64,000 nt of DNA from Pythium myriotylum (taxonomy: Eukaryota > Oomycota > Peronosporomycetes > Pythiales > Pythiaceae). The stretch is taken from positions 3,100,001 to 3,164,000 of the forward strand of contig JALJCQ010000009.1 in the NCBI GenBank assembly GCA_023091665.1, read 5' to 3'. Below the pieces are notes generated by a model that was not told where the DNA came from, made no database searches, and saw only the letters and a program-made list of their open reading frames with translations. A program made the position numbers and the translations under genes. Of the stretch, positions 1-9,385 are shown in pieces (position 1 is the stretch's first letter; each line of letters starts with the position of its first letter).

Positions 1-118
1 GGAAATCGCGTCTCACCAATGAGCACAGACAAGAACAAATGTCTCTGTTTGGATTGTTTTTACTGCCTGATCGAGAGAAGTTGACGACGAAAATGGACAC
101 TGAAGACGAGGCCACGGC

Positions 119-1813
119 TTATTTCTTCTTCTTGCATCCCTTGCCACCGACGATCTTGTAGCACTTCGTGCTTGGGTAGATCGACATGATGTTGACCATC
201 ACGGACCAAGTGAGCGCGAAGACGAGATAGACTACCGTGAAGGCGCCGATGTACTTGTTCTTGCCACCCTTGGCCTTGAGCTCCTGGGTCTCTTTCTTCT
301 GACGAGGCAGAAGCGGCAGCCAGAGCAGACCGCAGAGGTTCGTGACGTACATGATGATGTAGACGTAGGTGACATCCTTGCGAACCTCGTGCGAGTCCTC
401 AGCGATATCGGTTGCCGTAACCCTGAAGCTCGCGTCCACGTTCTTGGTGATGGTGCTGGCAAAAGTACCCGACAGGTTGGAGACGGTCGTCAAGAGACCG
501 TAGACCGCACCCTCGTTACCCTCGCCGGCGAGCTCAACGACGACATAGGTAGCGATGATCCAGCCGACACCGGACGGGAGCTGCTCAATGATCGGTGGGC
601 CGAGCCAGAACCACTGGCTACGCACGACATCCCAAGTCGTGAGGAAGACGGCGATCATGTCGATGCCAAGGGCCATGACAAGTGTGACAGCGTGCATGAT
701 CCGCCAGTCCCACTGGAGACCCCACCTCATGGTCGAGTAGAGCACGATCGCAAAGATCGAGTTACTCAGTACGGAGGCAATCGTGTCGTTGATCGGCGTG
801 ACCTTAGCCCAGTACGAGGCAATCAGCGAGCCGCATGTGACCGAGAGCTTCTCGAAGATTCCCGAGAAGAACTTGTAGCAGATGACTTGGTACATGGCGC
901 GCGACTGAAGGAGTTCCCAGAACTCCGAGATGTAGTTCTTGAAGTTGACGCCGGGATGCTTTTCTTCCTTGATGAAGAACCACGTGCATGGGATCACCGG
1001 GATAAGGCAGATCACGAGGATAAGCATGAGCTGCGGGAAGGTAAGCGAGAAGTCGAAATCACCGCCGTAGTCTTCGCCGTTGAAGAGGAAACCCGTGAGG
1101 CAGACAGCAATTGTCATGAAGATCGTGCGAACAAGGTAGATTGTGGTCTGTGTAGTACCACGGACAGCCTCAGGTTCGCGCTGGGCGAGCTCAACGACCA
1201 CACCGTCAGCAGCGACATCAGCTCCGACGTAGCCGATCGCGGCAAACATCATGAGAACGACAAGCTTACCACCCTTGTCCTGAGCACTCTTGTTGATGTT
1301 CTTCCAGTCCTCGTCTGTGTACAGCGAGGGCTTCTTGTCGTGAAGAGCTCGGTCGAGATAGTAAGGACGACCGATCTTGGAGCAAGCCATGATGAGAAGC
1401 ATGATGAAGCAAACTGTCCAGCCGATGATCATAAAGGGACGACGGCGGTAGCCGAAGATCGGGAAGCAATCCGACAAGATACCGTAGAAGACCTTGAAGG
1501 ACCACGGCAGATTTAGCAACACGCTCGCTGAGACGATCTGCGTGCCCTCCATGTTGAGGTATTGCTGCAGCACCGGGTATACCGTGGCCGGGAGGGTTCC
1601 GTAGACAAGTCCAACACCGACATACTGGATGAGAATACCGATGTGATCCTTGCTGTAGAGGTTGGGACGACCACCAGCACGGAGAGCACCGCCTTCGAGG
1701 TCTCCGACATTTGGTGTCTTGGCCTCACCGTACTCGCTGCCGTCAAGCTTCTTGGCGTTGGAAGAGACGTAGGAGACGCGGTCGACGAGGTCGTGGGTCG
1801 CGGGTGCGACCAT
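119..1813 (-). CDS. Folate-biopterin transporter family protein, array copy 1
   Basis: Intronless gene for a 564-residue polytopic membrane protein of the folate-biopterin transporter (FBT/BT1) family, a branch of the major facilitator superfamily. After a soluble N-terminus of about 55 residues come roughly 12 hydrophobic segments. The family signature, an acidic residue followed by FPIFGYRRRPF at about residues 115-127, is present. The start is the ATG shared by position with copy 2 (MVAPATHDL). The likely role is uptake or internal movement of folate, pterin or related solutes; the substrate cannot be read from sequence. The C-terminus ends in KKKK, which satisfies the KKxx pattern for ER retrieval; copies 3-5 lack it. 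It is nearly identical to copy 2 over the C-terminal two thirds. Its promoter lies 46 bases before the ATG. Confidence 0.93.
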   Translation of the reverse strand: MVAPATHDLVDRVSYVSSNAKKLDGSEYGEAKTPNVGDLEGGALRAGGRPNLYSKDHIGILIQYVGVGLVYGTLPATVYPVLQQYLNMEGTQIVSASVLLNLPWSFKVFYGILSDCFPIFGYRRRPFMIIGWTVCFIMLLIMACSKIGRPYYLDRALHDKKPSLYTDEDWKNINKSAQDKGGKLVVLMMFAAIGYVGADVAADGVVVELAQREPEAVRGTTQTTIYLVRTIFMTIAVCLTGFLFNGEDYGGDFDFSLTFPQLMLILVICLIPVIPCTWFFIKEEKHPGVNFKNYISEFWELLQSRAMYQVICYKFFSGIFEKLSVTCGSLIASYWAKVTPINDTIASVLSNSIFAIVLYSTMRWGLQWDWRIMHAVTLVMALGIDMIAVFLTTWDVVRSQWFWLGPPIIEQLPSGVGWIIATYVVVELAGEGNEGAVYGLLTTVSNLSGTFASTITKNVDASFRVTATDIAEDSHEVRKDVTYVYIIMYVTNLCGLLWLPLLPRQKKETQELKAKGGKNKYIGAFTVVYLVFALTWSVMVNIMSIYPSTKCYKIVGGKGCKKKK

Positions 1814-1858
1814 GGCTTCTCTTGGTCTTCTGGAGGCTTGACTTGAGCGGTCGGCCGC

Positions 1859-1874
1859 AGAATGGAGAATGATT
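1859..1874 (-). promoter_or_regulatory. Oomycete core promoter (Inr + FPR) of transporter copy 1
   Basis: On the minus strand this reads AATCATTCTCCATTCT, close to the published oomycete initiator plus flanking promoter region GCTCATTYYNCAWTTT. The ATG begins 46 bases downstream, matching the other four copies. Confidence 0.75.
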
Positions 1875-2425
1875 AGAATTAAGCGATCGTCGCTGACAGG
1901 TGGTCAACCATGATGCAGGTACGAACGAAGGACGGGTTGGTACCGGTAGAGGGAAGTGCAGGGTCGCCCCAAACATTCGTCTGCTACGCGCCTGACAGCT
2001 CGGCACCATGTGGTGATGGATTGTCAGGATTACTGGGTCGGAAGTTTGCGACAAGCAATGTTGATGCACCGTTACGACGCCGAGTCGGTGGGTAATTGGT
2101 CTGGATTGAAGACCACTCCATGAGCGTTCAGCTGAGACTGTGCGAGTTGCTGTAGCGGGATCAGCCTTGCCCAGAAGTGCAGAGATTTTGGAGAAACAAG
2201 GATTGGATTTTCCCGACAAAACTCACGAAAAGCTTTGGTACAGTTTATGAGACAATCCACCCCTCCAATAATATGCCGAAATTACGTCGCGCTCAGATTA
2301 AACTCTCTGAATTAGGCGAAGTATTGAACGGCATCCATCATCATCGTGGAAAGGGACATCAAGAAAGTCAGGCGCCGAGTTGGTAGATTACGGCCCTTCC
2401 CGGTTACGACGAACCCGTCGTGGAG

Positions 2426-2439
2426 ATTGTGGATAAAAG
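2426..2439 (-). promoter_or_regulatory. Distal conserved upstream block, copy 1
   Basis: The plus strand reads ATTGTGGATAAAAG. A related TT-TGGATRAAA block lies upstream of all five array copies; here it is about 0.6 kb before the ATG. Its function is unknown; it may be regulatory or a relic of the duplicated unit. Confidence 0.4.
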
Positions 2440-3968
2440 AAAACGAAGTTTGCCGTCTGAGAATGGGCAACGCGACGGTCCTAAACGCCTCATGTGGCTG
2501 TTCTAGGGCCCCTTGCTCAGTTTCGTAGACTGAACCTCGGCTTCTTCTCAGCATCATCGTCAAAAAGAAGTGTAAGGAAGCTTCAGGTACCGGTACTGTG
2601 AATCCTTTCGGCGAGTACGACAAGTTTTTCATTCCCAGACCCAAAACCCTTGTGTTGTCGAGGAACCGGCCTCCGCACTTGATTCACTGTGAAAACGATT
2701 TATTACTACATGCGAGCTACAATATCGTAGTTTATTCTTGTGAGCAGCCCCGTGGGAGAGTGCATTAGTCTCGATTCTGCGGCTCGTGGTAATACATCTA
2801 TTCCACACCGCCCAGTCGCCGAATGATGTACTTACTTCGTACTGGAGTGACTGGGGGCGGTGCTGTAGTTGATCGGCGTGTTAATCCTATCAAAATTAAA
2901 AAGAAGGCGTCTATCAGTTGAACGTGGGTAGCACTACGGCAATCACCTGGAGTCGCCGTTCCTTGGAGCGGTTCCCTTTCGCAAAGACCACGGCAGCTGG
3001 CGAGCCTGGCCCTGGTGTGTGGTTCCGCTTGAGGCCGGATTTTGGATGTGCCATCATTGCACACCAGGCCTCCCTTGGTTACGCGTGGGTGGTGAATAGC
3101 TGGGTCGCGTAAGCACTAATCTCAATTCCGACTTCCATGAACAATCGTGCATAAAAAATGCATTTGCGCACCGATAACAAATTTAATACAGTCGTAAAAT
3201 ACATATTAAATTATGATGTTTGACTACTGTTCGTTGATGAAGAGCCTGCATATATCGATGTTTGGTGATTATCAATCGTGATCGCTAAGAACAAAACTTT
3301 AGAGACCAAACAAACGACACGGGTTCTCCAGCAGATACGTCACTTGGCACCCACGGACAAACCTGTCCGCTCAATGAAGTGTCGTGGTTGCATGGACCAG
3401 GGCTCTGATACATCGAATTCGATCCCATCTCAGAGAATTGTTCGAAGCGCAAAGGTAACGCTCCAGTGGATATAAGGAATGCTTCAAACAGGTTCTTCAC
3501 TACAGCGACAGTCAGAAGTGTGTCCGACCACAACTCTCGTGTTCGCACAGATCGAACGATCCACATTCGTGAAATCTAAGGTGTTTTGGCGACCCTTTCA
3601 CATGCAGACTCGGTATGTGATTTCACAGATGTGAACGTGGCCAGCGGCACCGCCCCCCTTGGGAGTCTGTGCGTTCTCTCCTTACCGTCGGTAATTGTGC
3701 ATTGCACGAGCTGGATTGGTGACTGATGCACTAGGGTTGGCAATACAGGTCCAGCTAAGCTGCTTCTCAGTTTTAGACACGCCCTCGACCAGCCAGGTCG
3801 GTCTGGTGTTGAGGCTGCTCCGGATCGCATACTTGTAGCTGGAACCCAAGTGATCAAGTTGTGCTTTACGTATAGGTGTGCATCGCCTTCGTCGAGCCAC
3901 TCGGTTCTCAACGTCTGAAGCTCCAAATCCCTTTGTCTTGAGCAGCGTTGGCTGTCTGCGGCTGCCGT

Positions 3969-4009
3969 CAGGAGTCGGTCTATGGCGACTCGCCATAGAT
4001 CGACTCCTG
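3969..4009. repeat. Near-perfect 41-base palindrome
   Basis: Arms 3969-3988 and 3990-4009 are 20 bases each, separated by a single base, with one mismatch. They would form a cruciform or hairpin. No flanking gene explains it. Confidence 0.8.
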
Positions 4010-4447
4010 ACATTCTGCAGTCCAGAAGCGCGTTTGTGAACAGCTCGAGTGAGTGCTTCATCAAGTCGAGCGATGGGAAAATGAATGTGGAAGTGTCTGG
4101 GACCCGGAAACGATTTATTGACACAAATCAATCACGTTTTATTACAATATCAATGCCAAGGGCACTGTTGATAAAATACTACTATCTTTCGAACCAAGAA
4201 TGCGCTTCGTCAGCACCGTCTTATAAGACGATAATCCTCGATGTGAAAGTCGAGATTGAATACCTGCGCTTACTACGTAGTGTGTAGTATAATGCTGGAC
4301 ATCTAATGAAATTAACGCATCTTACTCAAACCAAGGAGAGCAAAAGCTCAACTCACTAGCAAAGCTTGTTCAGCCCATATGGACCACTAGGTATGAACTG
4401 GGAACTACATCGATCCCTGAGCAGTTACTCCAAATAAGATAGCCTAC

Positions 4448-6145
4448 TTATTTCTTCTTCTTCTTGCATCCCTTGCCACCGACGATCTTGTAGCACTTCG
4501 TGCTTGGGTAGATCGACATGATGTTGACCATCACGGACCAAGTGAGCGCGAAGACGAGATAGACTACCGTGAAGGCGCCGATGTACTTGTTCTTGCCACC
4601 CTTGGCCTTGAGCTCCTGGGTCTCTTTCTTCTGACGAGGCAGAAGCGGCAGCCAGAGCAGACCGCAGAGGTTCGTGACGTACATGATGATGTAGACGTAG
4701 GTGACATCCTTGCGAACCTCGTGCGAGTCCTCAGCGATATCGGTTGCCGTAACCCTGAAGCTCGCGTCCACGTTCTTGGTGATGGTGCTGGCAAAAGTAC
4801 CCGACAGGTTGGAGACGGTCGTCAAGAGACCGTAGACCGCACCCTCGTTACCCTCGCCGGCGAGCTCAACGACGACATAGGTAGCGATGATCCAGCCGAC
4901 ACCGGACGGGAGCTGCTCAATGATCGGTGGGCCGAGCCAGAACCACTGGCTACGCACGACATCCCAAGTCGTGAGGAAGACGGCGATCATGTCGATGCCA
5001 AGGGCCATGACAAGTGTGACAGCGTGCATGATCCGCCAGTCCCACTGGAGACCCCACCTCATGGTCGAGTAGAGCACGATCGCAAAGATCGAGTTACTCA
5101 GTACGGAGGCAATCGTGTCGTTGATCGGCGTGACCTTAGCCCAGTACGAGGCAATCAGCGAGCCGCATGTGACCGAGAGCTTCTCGAAGATTCCCGAGAA
5201 GAACTTGTAGCAGATGACTTGGTACATGGCGCGCGACTGAAGGAGTTCCCAGAACTCCGAGATGTAGTTCTTGAAGTTGACGCCGGGATGCTTTTCTTCC
5301 TTGATGAAGAACCACGTGCATGGGATCACCGGGATAAGGCAGATCACGAGGATAAGCATGAGCTGCGGGAAGGTAAGCGAGAAGTCGAAATCACCGCCGT
5401 AGTCTTCGCCGTTGAAGAGGAAACCCGTGAGGCAGACAGCAATTGTCATGAAGATCGTGCGCACAAAGTAAATAGTGGTCTGTGTCCTCCCGCGAACCGT
5501 CTCTGGCTCACGTTGCGCAAGTTCAACGACCACACCGTCAGCAGCGACATCAGCTCCGACGTAGCCGATCGCGGCAAACATCATGAGAACGACAAGCTTA
5601 CCACCCTTGTCCTGAGCACTCTTGTTGATGTTCTTCCAGTCCTCGTCTGTGTACAGCGAGGGCTTCTTGTCGTGAAGAGCTCGGTCGAGATAGTAAGGAC
5701 GACCGATCTTGGAGCAAGCCATGATGAGAAGCATGATGAAGCAAACTGTCCAGCCGAGCAACATGAAAGGACGACGGCGGTAGCCGAAGATCGGGAAGCA
5801 GTCCGACAAGATACCGTAGAAGACCTTGAAGGACCACGGCAGGTTCATCAGCACACTAGCAGACACGATCTGCGTGCCCTCCATGTTGAGGTATTGCTGC
5901 AGCACCGGGTATACCGTGGCCGGGAGGGTTCCGTAGACAAGTCCGACACCGACATACTGGATGAGAATGCCGACGTAGTCTTTGCTGTAGAGGTTTGGTA
6001 TACCACCAGCGCGAAGAGCTCCACCTTCGAGGTCTCCGACATTTGGTGTCTTGGCCTCACCGTACTCGCTGCCGTCAAGCTTCTTGGCGTTGGAAGAGAC
6101 GTAGGAGACACGCTCAACCAGGTCATGGGTCGCGGGTGCGACCAT
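4448..6145 (-). CDS. Folate-biopterin transporter family protein, array copy 2
   Basis: Intronless 565-residue member of the same family, with about 12 membrane segments and the FPIFGYRRRPF signature. The frame stays open 50 codons upstream, but the start is placed at the ATG equivalent to copy 1 because the core promoter lies just 46 bases before it. It aligns with copy 1 at a constant offset of 4332 bases. The 3' kilobase is essentially identical, and differences are concentrated in short clusters in the 5' part, for example around 5460-5525, 5755-5770, 5840-5865 and 5970-6030. The protein ends in KKKKK, a possible ER-retrieval signal. One extra lysine codon distinguishes its tail from copy 1. 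Confidence 0.93.
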   Translation of the reverse strand: MVAPATHDLVERVSYVSSNAKKLDGSEYGEAKTPNVGDLEGGALRAGGIPNLYSKDYVGILIQYVGVGLVYGTLPATVYPVLQQYLNMEGTQIVSASVLMNLPWSFKVFYGILSDCFPIFGYRRRPFMLLGWTVCFIMLLIMACSKIGRPYYLDRALHDKKPSLYTDEDWKNINKSAQDKGGKLVVLMMFAAIGYVGADVAADGVVVELAQREPETVRGRTQTTIYFVRTIFMTIAVCLTGFLFNGEDYGGDFDFSLTFPQLMLILVICLIPVIPCTWFFIKEEKHPGVNFKNYISEFWELLQSRAMYQVICYKFFSGIFEKLSVTCGSLIASYWAKVTPINDTIASVLSNSIFAIVLYSTMRWGLQWDWRIMHAVTLVMALGIDMIAVFLTTWDVVRSQWFWLGPPIIEQLPSGVGWIIATYVVVELAGEGNEGAVYGLLTTVSNLSGTFASTITKNVDASFRVTATDIAEDSHEVRKDVTYVYIIMYVTNLCGLLWLPLLPRQKKETQELKAKGGKNKYIGAFTVVYLVFALTWSVMVNIMSIYPSTKCYKIVGGKGCKKKKK

Positions 6146-6190
6146 GGCTTCTCTTGGTCTTCTGGAGGCTTGGCTTGTGTAGTCGGCCGC

Positions 6191-6206
6191 AGAATGGAGA
6201 ATGAAA
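6191..6206 (-). promoter_or_regulatory. Oomycete core promoter of transporter copy 2
   Basis: The minus strand reads TTTCATTCTCCATTCT, 46 bases before the ATG. The core TCATTCTCCATTCTGCG is shared with the other array copies. Confidence 0.75.
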
Positions 6207-7649
6207 ACACGGGGGAGAGGTTTGACTGGTGACTGGCCGGTCAAGTGCAGCTGGAGAACGAGACGGATCTCGAGAGTTCTGTAGACGTGACCCACGGCTG
6301 ATTGTGCGCAGCACGGAGGGTTCTACATACACAATCAACATTGCTTGTTGATGCACCGGTTGTATGTCCGAGATCAGAGACAGATGCGGTCAACGCGTCC
6401 ACGTTCAACTCCGCCCGTCCACTCGCTTCTCCTGCTCGTCGCTGTCACGAGCTGTTCTTTGTTTATGGGTCTTTGGGCTGCAGTCGTAGGTCAGATAGCA
6501 CTAATTCTCGAGACTTCAATGGGCGAGCTATACGCGCACAAGGACGACGTCGGCCCATCCGCAGTTAGTTTCTTGGAAAGGGGTCAGTGTCATTTGTTCA
6601 GATTAAACACTTCAGTCGATGTATGCAGGTCATGAATCACATACTGTACTGCAATCTCTGTCCTTCAAAAACTGTGTTTATGTTTGAAAGGTCAACGTTT
6701 ATCAGAGCCTTCGCCTAATAGTACTTTCCTCTTTTGTTGAGTAAAAAAAATTGCCACCAGTTGCACAGAATATCAATTTCCATAGTAAGTTCTCTACGTC
6801 TCGGCAGTGTGATGTATGGGCGTTGGCAGCTGCCTGAGTTGCTTGATTACGCGCGCCGAGTGATCTGCTTGACGTTCGATTCTGGATGAAAGGACATGGC
6901 GATTGCGCCCATTCTCAGTGAGACTGGACTCGACTCGCCGACCAAATAGGCCCCCTGCTCAGATTGAAGAATTTCAACAGCGTAGGCATTGCAGTTTGTC
7001 AGACAGCTTGACGGGAGTCAGAGCAATGGCAAGCACGTCTCGAGACTTCACCACGCTACATTTATTAGTGTACTATCGTCGAGTTCTGACCTACAAATTG
7101 CGGACATCAGTCAAAGCTAACTCAATCGTCCGTTCTCAAAAGTTGAGAACGTCCAGAACAGGCGCTGGTGGCTGGTCTCTCTGGGTCCTGATGTGCCATC
7201 AACGTGCACAATCACTGCTGGTTACGGCTAGAGTTGAGTCCGTTTTCAACGCGTAAGCCGAATACTGAGATAGAGTATTTATCCGAATCGAAATCCAGAC
7301 TCGAAACAGTGTGAACGCCGTAAACGAGTACATCACATCTGCTCCACTCACTTTAATATCAGTACACGTTTCCTGAACTGGTCTCTTTCCCACGTCGTCC
7401 TCGAAAAAGCGAAGGGAGCTGGAGGTGCAGCGCGCACGCAAGTGCTGATGTACTCCGAGTCGTCTCTATTCTGTCACTTTGCTGTCAGCTTCAATTCCTT
7501 TGACGTCAACGGCCTTCCTTACTCGGTCATTACAAGGCTGAGCGGGCCATTTCGAGACGGGGAGGTTCAAGTGAAAAGGAGTGACTATATTCCACAACTA
7601 GGTAAAGAGCGACGCCACTAGCTATAGGTCGCGTAAGAGCTCGTGCCGC
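6207..7649. other. Intergenic region between copies 2 and 3
   Basis: About 1.4 kb with no supported gene. It contains the distal block of copy 2 (6879-6892) and a small hairpin at 7132-7150 with 8-base arms. Confidence 0.55.
6879..6892 (-). promoter_or_regulatory. Distal conserved upstream block, copy 2
   Basis: The plus strand reads ATTCTGGATGAAAG, about 0.73 kb before the ATG of copy 2. It is related to the blocks upstream of the other four copies. Confidence 0.4.
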
Positions 7650-9326
7650 TTAGCAGCCATCGCCACCGACCCACTTGTAGCAGCTCGTGCTCGGGTAGAT
7701 CGACATAATGTTGACCATGACGGACCAGCAGAGAGCAAACGCGAGGTAGAAGATCGTGATGGCACCGATGATGGCGCTCTTGCCACCCTTGGCCTTGAGC
7801 TCCTGGGTCTCCTGCTTCTGGCGAGGGAGAAGCGGCAGAAGGATCAAGCCGGAGAGCTGGAGAGCGTACGCGATGAGGTACACAGTCGTGACGTCCTTGC
7901 GGACCTCGTGGGTGTCCTCAGCGATATCATCCGACGAGACCTTGAAGTTGACATCGATGTTCTTGGAGATCGTGCTCGAGAACGTGCTCGCAAGGTTGGT
8001 GACCGTGGTCAAGAGACCGTAGACAGCACCCTCGTTACCCTCACCAGCGAGTTCGACCGTCACGAACGACGAAATCATCCAGCCAACACCGTACGGGAGC
8101 TGCTCAACGAGCGGAGGGCCGAGCCAGAACCACTGGCTTCGGAAGACGTCCCACGTCGTGATGAACACGGCGATCATATCAATACCGATGACACCGATCT
8201 GCGTGATGACGTGCATGGATCGCCAGTTCCACTGAAGACCCCACTTCATGGTCGAGTAGAGCACAGCGCCGAAAATCGCGTTACTCAAGACAGACGAGAT
8301 GGTGTTGTTGATCGGCGTGACCTTAGCCCAGTATGAGGCAATCGGCGAGCTACAGGTGACCGTCATGGTCTCGAGAATACCAGAGAAGAACTTGTAGCAG
8401 ATGACCTGGTACATGGCGCGCGACTGGAGCAGCTCCCAGAATTCGTTGAGGTAGTTCTTCACGTCGACACCAGGGTGCTTCTCCTCCTTGATGAAGAACC
8501 ACGTGCATGGGATGACCGGAATGAGGCAGATCACGAGGATAAGCATAAGCTGCGGGAAGGAAAGCGAGAAGTCGAAGGTTCCACCGTAGTCCTTGCCGTT
8601 GAAGAAGAAACCCGTGAGGCAGACAGCGAATGTCATGAAGATCGTACGGACGAGGTAGATGGTGGTCTGGGTGGTACCACGGACAGCCTCCGGCTCACGC
8701 TGGGCCAGCTCGACGACGACGGCATCAGCAGCGACATCCGAACCGACGTAGCCGATCGCAGCAAACATCATGAGCACAATAAGCTTGTGGCCTCGGTCCG
8801 GAGCATCCTTGTTAATGCCGTTGGCCCAGTCCTCAGGAGTGTACGTGGATGGCTTCTTGCCGCGCAAGTCGCGGTCGAGGTAGTACGGACGACCAATCTT
8901 GGAGCAGGCCATGATCAAAAGCATCGTGAAGCAAACAGCCCAGCCGAGGAGCATGAACGGACGACGACGGTAGCCGAAGATCGGGAAACAATCGGAGAGG
9001 ATACCGTAGAGCACCTTGAACGACCATGGCAGCGTGAGCAGCACACTCGCCGACAGGATCTGCGTGCCTTCCATGTTCAGGTACTCCTGCATCACAGGGT
9101 ACACCGTCGCCGGCAGCGAGCCGTAGACGATACCGACACCGGCGTACTGCACAAGCACACCGATGTAGTCCTTGCTGTAGAGGTTGGGGCGACCACCGGC
9201 ACGAAGGGCACCGCCTTCGAGGTCCTCGACATTCGGGGTCTTGGCGTCGACGTAACCGTCCTTGCCCTTGGTGGAGGAGATGTACGAGACTCGCTCGACG
9301 AGGTCGTGGGCTGCCGATGCGGGCAT
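7650..9326 (-). CDS. Folate-biopterin transporter family protein, array copy 3
   Basis: Intronless 558-residue FBT family transporter starting MPASAAHDL. It has the same 12-segment layout and the GYRRRPF signature but is clearly diverged from copies 1 and 2. It is closer to copy 5, with which it shares the loop wording of the second half (for example VITQIGVIGIDM against VITQVGVIGIDM). The C-terminus ends in GGDGC, without the lysine tail. Oomycete FBT proteins form lineage-expanded families; the specific solute is not inferable. The gene lies in the same orientation as its neighbours, each with its own promoter, so it is a tandem duplicate rather than part of a shared transcript. Confidence 0.93.
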   Translation of the reverse strand: MPASAAHDLVERVSYISSTKGKDGYVDAKTPNVEDLEGGALRAGGRPNLYSKDYIGVLVQYAGVGIVYGSLPATVYPVMQEYLNMEGTQILSASVLLTLPWSFKVLYGILSDCFPIFGYRRRPFMLLGWAVCFTMLLIMACSKIGRPYYLDRDLRGKKPSTYTPEDWANGINKDAPDRGHKLIVLMMFAAIGYVGSDVAADAVVVELAQREPEAVRGTTQTTIYLVRTIFMTFAVCLTGFFFNGKDYGGTFDFSLSFPQLMLILVICLIPVIPCTWFFIKEEKHPGVDVKNYLNEFWELLQSRAMYQVICYKFFSGILETMTVTCSSPIASYWAKVTPINNTISSVLSNAIFGAVLYSTMKWGLQWNWRSMHVITQIGVIGIDMIAVFITTWDVFRSQWFWLGPPLVEQLPYGVGWMISSFVTVELAGEGNEGAVYGLLTTVTNLASTFSSTISKNIDVNFKVSSDDIAEDTHEVRKDVTTVYLIAYALQLSGLILLPLLPRQKQETQELKAKGGKSAIIGAITIFYLAFALCWSVMVNIMSIYPSTSCYKWVGGDGC

Positions 9327-9369
9327 GGCTTGGATTCTTCTCTGTTGAGAGGCTTGGGGAGTCGGCCGC

Positions 9370-9385
9370 AGAATGGAGAATGAGC
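9370..9385 (-). promoter_or_regulatory. Oomycete core promoter of transporter copy 3
   Basis: The minus strand reads GCTCATTCTCCATTCT, matching the consensus GCTCATTYYNCAWTTT at 15 of 16 positions. The ATG is 44 bases downstream. Confidence 0.82.

Larger units (their letters stand above)
1875..4447. other. Intergenic region between transporter copies 1 and 2
   Basis: About 2.6 kb with no supported gene; the open frames are short and without recognisable motifs. It holds the distal conserved block of copy 1 (2426-2439) and a near-perfect 41-base palindrome (3969-4009). It becomes AT-rich toward 3100-3300 and 4100-4300. Confidence 0.6.

Noticed and set aside
389..1516. Long plus-strand frames opposite the transporter genes (also 4721-6232, 8475-9383, 12732-13637, 17035-18207)
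   Set aside because: They mirror the transporter codon bias, recur only because the sense genes are paralogous, and have charge-rich translations unlike real proteins.
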